Below are positions 1 through 10,888 of a stretch of DNA of 64,000 nt, piece by piece. The notes beneath the pieces are model-generated. The model was not told where the DNA came from. It ran no database searches and worked only from the letters and a program-made list of their open reading frames with translations. Both the position numbers and the translations under genes were made by a program. The DNA comes from Halisarca cf. caerulea (taxonomy: Eukaryota > Porifera > Demospongiae > Chondrillida > Halisarcidae), in NCBI GenBank assembly GCA_963170055.1, contig CAUJGJ010000332.1, positions 2,452,501 through 2,516,500 of the forward strand. The letters run 5' to 3'. How positions within the stretch are numbered: position 1 is the first letter of the stretch; the number at the start of each line of letters is the position of its first letter.

Positions 1-187
1 ATTTGTTTGGTCACAGACGTGTGATAGAACCGCTGTCAAGCTTGCGGATTATATCCAAGATGTTGTAGTTTAGTTATGGCTTTATGTGCCCACAAACTGT
101 AGCCAGATGTAGATAAATTTTGGGAAATTGCAAGTGCTATTTTGGTAAGAGAGCTAGGGTCTGAGGAAAAAATTCGATAGTAGTACT

Positions 188-2330
188 TTATAGTACTGCA
201 TAAGAACACTCGTGAGACATCTGAAGAGAGCCAGTCTCGGCCAGGATAGCAGGATTAGGACATGATTGGGAAACTCTTAGAGTACATTTGTAGTATTTAC
301 GATGGATTCTTTCAAGTGTATCTATATTGTAAAGACCCCAAATTTTGGCATTGTACATCAAAATTGGATACATCAAATATTTAAAAGGATGTTTGAGGAC
401 TCGGTAATTGGTTATACCTGGAGAAATTACCCTGACTTGCAGTTGGCTCACAGATTTGTTGGCCTTATCATAGATCTGAGAGATACAATCTGTGAAGGTA
501 CAATTCCAGTTGAGCCAAGTTCCCAAGTACTTGTACTTTCCAACCACTTCAAATGGCTGAGAATTAATTTTCCATTGATATTTGACATGCTTTGGGTTTT
601 GTCCAAATACAATAATTTTGGTTTTTGTTGTGTTCATCTCTATAAGTGGTAGTTTGTACAATAGGAATGCAAGGAGTCTGTCATATCTTGCAATTTGTTC
701 TGGTCCTCGGAAAATATGACTACATTATCAACAAAGAGAAGGCACGGGGAAGGGAAACTGGTACATGGCATGGGTAAGGAGGAATTGATGTGCTGTGGCA
801 AGTCATTAATTAATAAGGAAAACAGCAGCATGCATGCTCAAGTTACACCCTTGCTTGACACCTTTACTAGTAGAGAAGATATTAAATCGGCATTGATGGC
901 CCTGAACATATGAAATAGATTTGTAATAGTATAATTGTAGAACATTAATCATATGTGAAGATAATCTTATAAAGTCGAGTTTAGACCAAAGTAAAGAATG
1001 TGGCACAGACTCAAATGCTTTTTTTAGGCCGTGCAAAGTTAATTTTAAGTTTCTGGTCCCCTTCCTGGTCATTTTTTTTCTGGTGAAAATAAGAAAATAT
1101 TATTTTTTTAAAAGAATAGTCAGTTAGCATGCTGGTTTCAAACCCTGACCAAAATGTCAAATTATCAAGTAAAGCATGTATGCTCAGCGTGAACACATGA
1201 AAACCATTGTGCTATTATGGGACTAGTGGCTGTCTGGTTCCATACAGATATGCACTCCCCATGTAATCGTGCTGTATAAATTTGTATCGTGTTTCAACTG
1301 TTTTCAATTCAGCATTCTTGTCAGCATTAATAACATCTGTTCACAGATATAAGGAATAATATATTTGCATGAATGCCTTTCTCAATGACTAGATTGAAAA
1401 AAATTAAAATAAAAACTCTGGTGGCCTGGTCAATTTTCAAAGATGTCCAAGACCAGAAACATTTTATTAACTTTGTGTGGCCTTATAGGTCTACAAAGCA
1501 ACAGAAAAGCTCCTTTTCGTAACATTAATGCTCAGTAAGAGTATATATGTAGAACAAAAATGGCATCGGAAGCATGTTTGCCTCTTTGAAAACCAAACTG
1601 TTCTTCTGGTAAAAGGTGACATTCTTCTGCCATGCAATGCAGGAAGTAATTCGGGTGTAGAGAATGCCAGTGAATAGCTTACCTGTGCAGCTGATAAGTA
1701 AAATTCCCCAGTAGTACGTTGGTTGGGTTGTTCCTATCACCTGATTTATAGATATGAATAGTTGATTCAGCCCATTTGGATGGGTATTCACCTGTACGTA
1801 GGATGACATTGTAGATGTTCTGAAGAGCTAGTAACCATGAAGTGGCAAAGATTTGAAGACTTCATTAAGTAGTGATGTGGTCATTTCTGGGTAATTTACC
1901 TGATTTTAGTTTTACGATAGGCAATTCTATTTCTTGCAAGGAAATATCACTGATGGATTCTACAGGTGGAGGGGTGTGTGGTGAGCCTTCATCAACAGTA
2001 TTATAAGAGTGATTGGATACAGAGAAGGATATAGAGTCATAATGAGTTGTTGGATGAGTATCGTCATCAGATTCTTTGAACAGCTCTCTAAAGTATAGTG
2101 TTCCCATTGAGAGCTTGTGATGTTGTTATATATCAACTGATTAATTTTAGATTTAGGTTTCAGAGCCTTCCAAAATGCCTTTGGATCTGAACTCACTTTT
2201 GTTAACATTTCCCTGTTCCTTTTTTGCAAAGCTGAAGCTTTCTTGATTCTAATTACCCGTTTCCAGGTTGCCTTTGCATCATACTACACTTGTCGGCAAT
2301 CTTGATCTGAGTATTGCTTCTTTCATGTAC
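188..2330 (-). mobile_element. Decayed non-LTR retrotransposon (LINE) reverse transcriptase fragment
   Basis: Read on the minus strand from about 2230 down to 188, successive broken frames give reverse transcriptase blocks in the correct order. First come the linker with DPKAFWKALKPKSK and a block with GILLISCTGKLFTGILYTRI. Then motif A appears as KKAFESVPHSLLW (about 1030), motif B as GVKQGCNLS (about 840), the catalytic box as FVDN where FADD is usual (about 735), the KTK motif after it, and YKYLGTW (about 535). At least four frames are needed, the catalytic box has lost its second Asp, and 1073-1500 does not read as RT, so the copy is dead. No endonuclease domain is visible upstream. Bases 1-187 look like its downstream continuation. 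The clade cannot be set from this. Confidence 0.85.
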
Positions 2331-2664
2331 TGTAGATAGCTTTGAGCCTCCAAGTGTTTCAAATAAGTTAAGAGATCTGGCATGTCAATAAAAGGATATA
2401 CCTGTGGCTTTTCTATATGTGCACTTGTGAAAGGTGACTTTTCTTGCATGCATATGTGATTTATTTCTAGTACTATTTCATTACATCAATGATTCATTCA
2501 TTTCTAATACTATTTCTCACATATTATATCATCCACGTTTTTTAAGAAATTACTAAATAATGCAATTATGATATATATGGTCCTGGTTATATAATATACA
2601 ATTAAGTACATGAATTATATGCATGAACCAGGTAGTGGCTCATAGGTGCATATATGTGTAGGTA

Positions 2665-2871
2665 CAGTCAAACTCTGTTAGTAAGTACCTGAGCTAGTAA
2701 GTACTCCTGGATAGTAAGTACTCCTGGATAGTAAGTACTCATTGCTCTAGCTGTCCCTACCTCATGCAATACCATTGAAATCACCTTGGATAGTGAGTAC
2801 CTCTGCATGATAGTGAGTATACCTATTTTTCCTTCCCTTGCATGAGGGTACTTACTATCCAAGTTCTACTG
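2665..2871. mobile_element. MITE-like element with CAGTCAAACTC-type ends
   Basis: The element opens CAGTCAAACTCTGTTAGTAA and closes with the near inverse, TTACTATCCAAGTTCTACTG. The interior repeats the phrase GATAGTAAGTACTC. A TA precedes the left end; the right side is degenerate. The element at 18704-18880 has the same style of ends and may be the orthologous insertion in copy B. Confidence 0.6.
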
Positions 2872-3182
2872 TGTATGTGACAAGAAAATAACGGCTTCCA
2901 ATATACATGTACATACTGTACATTAACACCAAATGTACTTTGGAAATAACTTTATCATTCCCGTACATTTCTGACCTCAACAAACATTTTTTCGGCTTTT
3001 CTTTAATAATATCATTATAATTGCATAATATTACAATCAGTGTGTCACACTGTAGCAGATATACTGCTGATCTATATACACTTTGTACAACTTTTGTAAT
3101 ATGAGAAGAATAAATGAAAGAAAACAAAATTAATAATATAAACACTGTTAACTTTGCACACCACTTTACATCATTAATATTA

Positions 3183-6100
3183 CTACCTAGCAGCCAGACG
3201 GTTCATTTCTGAATTGCGTGCAGCATTTCTTGTCTGTGCTGGCCATACCAGATAATCAATATGACATTCCCTTGTAGAATGATCAACATGTGTTGCACCT
3301 GTCAAGTGAGATCTCTCCAATTCCACTACTCCATCATTTGGACGGTTCAGTGCAATGGAGCTTCCTGGAATACAAAAATCCCTGAGAAAGCCGGAACCAT
3401 ACTACAAAGGGACATAGAAACCTATCATCACACCAAATGTCCAAAAATCATGATAGACAATATATAATAGGATATTTCCTTCATTGGATCCTACCTGTGT
3501 TGTGTAGTAAAACACATTTCGTCGAGTGGAGGCTGATATACCACTTTGCCATGACTGAGCACCAGCCGGCGTAAGATCAGAAATCCTGCCACATGCTATA
3601 CCAAATATGCCTGCAAAACCTGCAAGTCCACCAGCAACAGGAGTTCCGCTATATGGAGTCCCAACAGATTGCACTAAGCGTCCACGTCCAATCTGAAGCA
3701 CAAATTGTACTATAGTATATTAGTCATTCAATAAAATATGAGTCAGTGCTTGCAATACACTGAATGTGGGAGTTCAACGGACAAATATACATTTATTTCT
3801 AATAGTAGTGGATCGACATTATTTAACACAAAAATAAATATATTATATGAACATCTTTGAGTGCCTTAAGACTTGGGCTAAAATTCGTGGAGTCTGCCAA
3901 CCACACTATTGAATCACTTTTAAACCTAAAATAGTGTTAAAGTTTGAAACGTACTTAAACACAGAGAAACAAGTCAGTAAAGCGCAAGTTATTTTTCATA
4001 GGAATGCATATGCTGTATCAGGAAACCATTTTTTACTTAGGCAATGGTTGGAAAGTAGCTTTTGTGCATATATCATGTGAACAAAACGGCACAAGTCAGA
4101 TCCATTTACACCAATTAGACTTCAGTGGGCCATCAAACTTCAGATGTGCATGCTCCTCCTGATGGTCACATTTGAAACACTTGAAAGGAGATGCATAGTA
4201 TGACTAGCCTTTCAAGAAACAGTGAACAAAATCACAATACCAACTGCATTTAATCCAGTTACTAGCAATATAGTCTAATTGCTGCCATGTACACAAAAGA
4301 ACAATGGTGCAGGGGCCTAATGTGTACATACTACCTGAGCCCGATGTGGCCATAGATGTCTAGTGCTAATTAAGATTTTGTGAATAAATTTTTTTTTACA
4401 AATGCTGGAATATCTTTGAAATTTGTAAAAATATTACTCTGCAAACTCTCGCTATATGGTATAATAATAATAATAATGTTGTTATGATTTATATTAATTA
4501 TATTAGTTTACCTAACCTCAAAGTCATCATTACATATACAGTATATACAGTAGTAGATGACTTAACAAAAGTTAATTGCAGGTTCATACTGTAAGATCAG
4601 GTTTTAGAGATGTGGGCCTATAAAAAATAGGTCAACAGATCATGAAGACAAATTTAAATCATAGTGTGCAATTGGCTACGCTAAAGCATACTGTGGGAGA
4701 AATGTCATTTATTGTCCTTGTTTCCTTGTAGACTACACAGTCACAAGTAGAACAGCAGAATTTCTCCATCCAGTAAGGTCTGCCCTGCACACATCACCAG
4801 GTGCTGGTGCGGATCCCTCTCCTGTGCCTCAAGACCTTAGAGTTGGTACAGCTAGAATGACTACAGTCAGACCGGTTTTCAGGTATAAGGCATAAAGTAC
4901 TTGATCTCACATTTCCACATCAGAGACAAAGTACTATTCTACAGCATTCATGATGTCTACATGGGGAGTGTTACAATGTACAAAATTATATGAGACAGTA
5001 AAACTTGCTGAGTAAGTACTCTTGGATAGTACTAATCTCAATCATTCTGTCTCCTCCTATACACACAATTTGTAAATTATTCCAGTTGTAGGACTATTGT
5101 TGAAAACGTCTAGTCTAAGAACGATACTCAAACAGTTCTTGTCACTCGTGCAACATTCCACCCAGTACAGGCTTCTTTCGGCACATGCAATACAGAAATC
5201 TAAGAACTGTTTGAGTATTGTTCTAAATGTGTTCAACAATAGTCCTACAACAGGCATAGTTTACAACTAACATGTGTAACAACTCCCATTTTTACACAGC
5301 ATGTAAACATGTCCTGATACAGGGGAGTCTCATTATAACGAATCCCAGGGCCACCAAAAATTCTTCATTATATCAGAAATACACTATAACCAGCTGAGGT
5401 ATCATAGTAGAACGTTAACTGGGTCACATGAGACTATTCACTGCAACAGAAATTCACTGTAAGAGTGTTCTTTATAACAAGATTCCCCTGTAGTAAGTAC
5501 CTCTAATATGAAGCACTGATTTTGTCTTGCCTTTGAGGTACTCACCAAACAAGTTGTACTTTATATCAAAACAAATAATAGATAATTCAAAATAACTATA
5601 ATTAAACCTACTCACCAATGCATCCATTGATGTTCTGTAGTATTGCAGCAAATGTGCACCCACCATGCCACCTTGAGAATGAGCAACTATACTGAATGGT
5701 CCAATACCTTCTTGAATTATGAATTCAAAAACTAGCTGTGCAAATTGATTAATGGAAAAGTTCTCATTGAGTCTTCGAAATACTCTGGCATTAGAAAAGT
5801 GACTGAGTGGAAATGGATCCCTTAGAGCACAGTATCCATGAACCAATACAACTGTGCCAATTTCTGTACTATTAAGATACCTGTCTCTTTGAGGATTATA
5901 TCCATTCAACATTTCATATGTTACTGATATCTGCTCTTTGGAGTACATTGGTTTCCAAGTATGTATTCGAGCATCAGCAATCTTGAGGAATGTCTCTTCT
6001 TTGACATGAACAATAGAAATATATCCAGACACATCCTGAAAGACAATGTTCTTCAAAGAGAGAGGAAAGGTAGCCTGTGCTTTGATCAGCCACCTGCTGT

Positions 6101-7208
6101 CTAGTTCAAATTGAATAAAGAAGCCTGAACTCTCTCTCTTTACTTCAACAAGCCCACCAACCCATGCCACAGCTACTCTCTCACCACTACTCCCAGTCCC
6201 ATAAACTTCTGCATATCCATTGTAAATGGGATTTGCTGTTTCGTCCCATGAAACGTTTACTCGAATTAGTACAATTTCACCAAGTGTAATTGGATGGTAA
6301 AATAGCTGTATTTGGGCTTGTTCTGTGACATTAAGTGATGGAGCTGCAACAGGTATCTCAAAAGATGATGTTCGTGCAAATTGATATCCATCCTCTTCTC
6401 CCTCCACATCCACTGTCACCGAATAGACTCCAGGAATTACAGGCATGAATGTCCCTTCCATGTCCCCAGTGGAATCCTTCATCACCTGCATAACCTCATC
6501 TCCATTTGGCATAGAAACCATCATAGTCGAATTCTTTATTGCTCCCACTCTTTTTGGCGTGAGCAAGAAATCCTTCGTCATTTTATCATTCTCGTTGTCC
6601 ATAACGAAAGCATCCACTGAAATTTCTTTATATAACATATTATTTGTAGTAGCAGCATATGCCATCATGGTCATTCTTGTACTATTGAAATTGATCCAAG
6701 TCATTGCTTTCTGGGGCTCCCCACTTGCACGTCCTTTGACAGACAAAACAATACTCCACATCCCAGGATCTGGCTTGATAAAGAAGAGCGAGATTACAGC
6801 ATAATCAGTGCTGTATCCAAACAAAGTCTGGCTAACATTGCGTTCATTGGGTTGTTTTATGTCACCACTGGGACCAATAAGGGTCACGATTACTTCCTTT
6901 CCATCCATGTCTGATTTGAGGTAAGCAACATTTACGATGATACTGAATACCGGATCGACGGGGAATGGGTACTTCCAGTCGATTCCAACGCTGAGATAAG
7001 ACACTGGTAGGTGTAATTCGCTGCTGGGATTGTCGAGGCTGCTTCGGTTGACGTGTTGGGTAAAATTGCGAAACTCGCTGGGAGGCCCAGCAAGTTTCTT
7101 GAATTGGTCGTCATCGTCGCTGGTCCAGCTATTGTTCGACTGTACCAAAGACGGCAAAACACAAAAGGAAAGCAAGGTAAGACTTCGAACCAGAGAGATG
7201 CGAAACAT
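3183..7208 (-). CDS. Secreted CMF-like alpha/beta hydrolase, copy A (669-codon model, 3 exons)
   Basis: Exons are 7208-5616, 3692-3495 and 3401-3183 (TAG stop); lengths 1593, 198 and 219 all keep phase 0. Residues 1-24 form a signal peptide (MFRISLVRSLTLLSFCVLPS). About 400 residues of beta-rich extracellular sequence with many N-glycosylation sequons follow. The hydrolase part has an HG motif (VVLVHGYCA), then a nucleophile elbow AHSQGG with Ser511. Exon 2 carries RLVQSVGTPYSGTPVAGGLA, and exon 3 a Cys/His-rich tail ending NEMNRLAAR. From memory, the VQSVGTPY block and the tail match the family called conditioned medium factor in Dictyostelium and some bacteria; that name needs a search. It is probably exported or lumenal, and its substrate is unknown. 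It starts 212 bp from the divergent M6PR-like gene. A MITE (5320-5490) lies in intron 1. Confidence 0.85.
5085..5251. mobile_element. Hairpin MITE, ends GTTGTAGGACTATTG
   Basis: The ends form an inverted repeat: GTTGTAGGACTATTGTTGAA at 5085-5104 against TTCAACAATAGTCCTACAAC at 5232-5251. Subterminal inverted matches around AACTCAAACAGTTCTT extend the stem. It lies in intron 1 of the copy A hydrolase. A collapsed relative with the same ends is at 8268-8315. Confidence 0.75.
5320..5490. mobile_element. MITE, ends CAGGGGA, TA target duplication
   Basis: The left end is CAGGGGAGTCTCATTATAAC and the right end is the near inverse of CAGGGGAATCTTGTTATAAA. TA flanks both sides (5318-5319 and 5491-5492). 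At 171 bp it has no coding capacity. I saw no counterpart in the corresponding copy B intron. Confidence 0.75.
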
Positions 7209-7420
7209 CTGTCTTCGATCCAGCTTCCCTCAGCACATTAACTAAATATGGTCCTCTCGAGGGTTATCCTGTATAGCTATGACACCATAAAAATATGCAT
7301 ACAAAAATAGCCATTAGTTGGTCATATTAACCACCCCCACCGCTCCCCACCTCTACTGTCATGAAATTCGCCTTTGTAGTTACTCGTCGATTGTGTTCTT
7401 GATCCGAAGGATATCTTGGC
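7209..7420. promoter_or_regulatory. Bidirectional intergenic promoter, CMF-like A / M6PR-like A
   Basis: Only 212 bp separate the two divergent start codons. I saw no obvious TATA box in a fixed position. The equivalent interval in copy B (23831-24010) is recognisably related around the M6PR-like start (GAAGGATATCTTGGCATGAC). Confidence 0.6.
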
Positions 7421-10400
7421 ATGACTGTTCGGCCCTGGATTTGTTTGCTAGTGATTTCTTTCGTGGGGTGCTTCTGGATCGGTAGTACAGATGACGATCT
7501 TGTCTGTAGGGTCAGAGATGGTCAGGATGGATATTGCCTATGTGACATACAAGGATTATCAGGAAGTGCTGTGTTTGATCTCCGACCTTTATTTGCAAGT
7601 GGAACATTGGAAACGTAAGCTGAGTGGCTGGCAGTTTTTTGCAGTAGTCTATTAGTATTTATGCCTCGATTTTAAAGGCGTAGGAACACATGTACACTCG
7701 CGAAAACGAGGGGGACGTAGTCTTGTATGTACCCACGTATATAAGGTAAAGCGGGGTAATTTGGCGCACTGGGGTAATGTGAGACAGGGCCTTTACTACT
7801 GCTATGCCTATGGTTAAGCTACCTTGTCATACTTGCTACTACTGAATGCCCAATTCATAGAGGCAGCACTGACGAGAAGTAGTGTGTGTACCTTGTGGTT
7901 GACACTGCTTTTGCTCCACCATCCCAAATTACTCGAAATTTCCCCATGTGCCAAATTACCCCGTTTACCCTAAGGTTCCATACAACATTATTATGCAGAC
8001 TGACACATGTATCTTCATATAGTCACCACTCGCGAATAGTGATAGGGCCATTTCTGGCTTTGGGGTTCCTATGCTATGTTGAAAGCAAATGCATAACGTA
8101 TTATTTATAGTTAGACACCGTTTTGCACCATAACATGTAAAAAGCGCTTGCTAAAAGCAAAGATCAGTCCCAATGACCATCAGCAATAACAATAAAAAGT
8201 TTCATCTGTGAGAGATTAGAATACAATGAAATGCAATCTAGTTTCATCGCAGAGTGTACGTTTCCAGTTGTAGGACTATTGTCTTTATAGACATATTAAA
8301 CAATAGTGCTACAACAGTTACTGGACAAGTATACAATCAACATGTCTAACAACCTTTCCATGTTTATTGCAGAGTGTTGGGGATTCAACTTTACAAGATC
8401 TAACCCATTTAGGTTGTATACTGTGCACATACCAAAGTTCTGTTATACAGTTGGATCTCTCTATAAAGAAACCCTGAATACAATGAACTCTCTGATATAG
8501 CAAACATAGACCTTAGAATGTGTACCTATTCACTCTGTTGTAAATGAACCCCTGATGTAGTGAGCACCCTGATATTGTTGTACTTGTTCTAATTTGCACA
8601 TGTCTCTAATGATGGCACCCCTTTGACTCAATGATAATATTTTTTGTTCTAAAGAAGAGACTTTTTGGTGGGGAATTTATTTTTGGGGGCACTTAGTAAT
8701 TAGAATCTTTCTGACTGGTGAATTGCAGCAACAGAATATAAATTGTGGGCTTTGGTTAACTCCTCTCACAATTGAGCACCTCTCCAACCAAAGGCTCCCA
8801 TCTGTCTTTGCAGACATGGTAACCGCTTGAAACATAATCTACCTCTAACGTGTGGGCTTGACCTAGCCTCCATTTTAAATCAATCAAAAATTCATTCTTA
8901 ATATTAAGCGCTCTTTCAAATTGAATTATGGTGCCTGATCAAAGTATTTGTATTTTACTCCTCTCTAATGAAGCACCTTCTGCTCCAGTATTTTTTTGGG
9001 GGGGGGGGGGTGCACTAATTGGAACAAGCATGGTAGTGTTTCTTTTCAGCGGTCCTGAGGTGGTTTGCTAATAGTCCGGTTTGACTGTGTTTTGATAAGA
9101 ATCGATCTGTAGGCATTCATTAACAGTGTAGACAAACCACAAAGAATGTTTGGCAAATTTAGCAAGCTCAGTGGAGTAGGAAGTAATTGCTTCTTTGAAG
9201 TGTAGTATGTGTATTAGTGTGCAGACTTATCAATCCAGTTGATCATCAATGGCAACAGTGGTACAGTAGACTGCCAATAAACTATATACAGGACATAATT
9301 GAGTCACAATCTCCAGGTTAACTACTTTTGTAATATGGAGGGCCTGGCCCTCCCTTAATGCTCCCTCCCCCACCCACCCATTTACCTTCAACACACATGC
9401 AGAGTCCAGGATTTATGATTGGAGGTGCATATTGATGAATAATTAAGTGGTAAATAGCAATGGCTAGAATGTTTAAAGCAAAGATGTGCACTTTCTGGCA
9501 GGCCACATGCAGCGCAACCGCCACTAGTGAATCCTTGTATTGGAGCTGGCTTATGTCAGTGTCCTGTGCTCTTTTCTTCTTGGCTATAATAGTGTATCAG
9601 ATGATTCGGAGGATAGAGTGTTATAGGATGATACTATAAGTGTCTAGAATCCAACTGCCACTAGCTACCAGTTATATCTGAGGCGCAATGCCTCTATGTC
9701 CTCAAATCTTTGTATTAGTTATGTATTTATATTATAGCCAGCCTCTAGCAGACCTCTTGATGCATGTGTCAAAGAGCATTCAACTCTGTCTTGTTTCAAA
9801 TGGAATCAGTCTTTCGTTATTATAGAAATTGGCAACTGATTCGGTTAGATCTATTCTTCTTTACCATATTCTGATGGGTGGTGAATGCTCTGCCATGATA
9901 TAGATTTTGTTGTTGCATGTTCTTTTCTGTTTAATTGCATGTTTCCAAAGCTCTGCATGGTCAACCACACCCTACTCCTCGCTATACTCTCTAAACTCTA
10001 CCTCATCTCATTTACTGTATCCTGGCTTCAATCCTTCCCGCATATCATCGTGATTGAGTCATAATTCTAAAAAATATCATATTGACTCCCTTTTCTCCCA
10101 GATTTCCTGTTTGTGGTGCTCCCAAGGTCTTAATCTTGTCTCTTCTCCCTTTTCTATCCTTTTCCATAGAGTATCTCCCTCTGGCTCTCTGTTCTCTACT
10201 ACAACTGCCCACATTAGCAAATAGTGTCAATCTCAACTTTTCTGTCCAACCTTACTTTGTTTTAGCAGGCAGTTGGATGAAAATCAATGGCATTAAACTA
10301 AATTCAAACAGGACAAATACAAAACCCTTAGTGGACAGTGTATCTACAGTACAGTCTACAAGATATATACCTGCTTGATACACTGTCCATTCTTGTGGTG

Positions 10401-10821
10401 CTTGTCTTTGAAGCGCTCACTACTTGGAGTAATTGACCACATACCTTTTTGCATCTGAAATCTTTAACACTCTCAGAATTCTTAGGCATCTTTTAAGGTT
10501 TATTTGTCACTCTTTTTTGTCATAATATATGTATATGTCTGTAATCTTTTTCTTTTTCCCTCTCTGGACCACTGTAACACTGTGGACTATCTGTCTCAAG
10601 TAGAAATCTGATCCATCATGCAGAATCCCTATAGAATTCCACTCGTTTTACCGTTGCAGAAGGCGTATCTTTTCGCATCAGGTGTACAGTATGTAAAGAA
10701 CTTGGTCTATCCTCACTTTACATTTGACAAAAGTTCTAGATTCCTGAGAAGCTTTAAATATCTCTCTTCTATACCGATCCTTGTCTGTCAATACTCACAA
10801 CACATACACATACATGCACAT

Positions 10822-10888
<67 letters not shown>

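Noticed and set aside
2690..2840. CRISPR-like regular repeats (AGTAAGTACTC)
   Set aside because: Units are degenerate and irregularly spaced inside a MITE with inverted ends, in an animal genome.
3261..3467. Plus-strand frames at 3261-3467 and 19090-19296
   Set aside because: They are antisense to exon 3 of the hydrolase genes; the minus-strand reading ends consistently at TAG in both copies.
5472..5615. Extension of the hydrolase reading frame past 5616
   Set aside because: A good GTGAGTAGG donor ends the exon at 5616, identical in copy B; the extension runs into an intron and a MITE.
6381..6804. Plus-strand open frames opposite the hydrolase exon (also 23003-23426)
   Set aside because: They are antisense to a well-supported signal-peptide hydrolase exon and simply mirror its conserved sequence.
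10045..10378. Overlapping frames on both strands at 10045-10378
   Set aside because: Located in intron 1 of the M6PR-like gene; the matching copy B region (25860-26180) has indels that break both frames, so there is no coding constraint.
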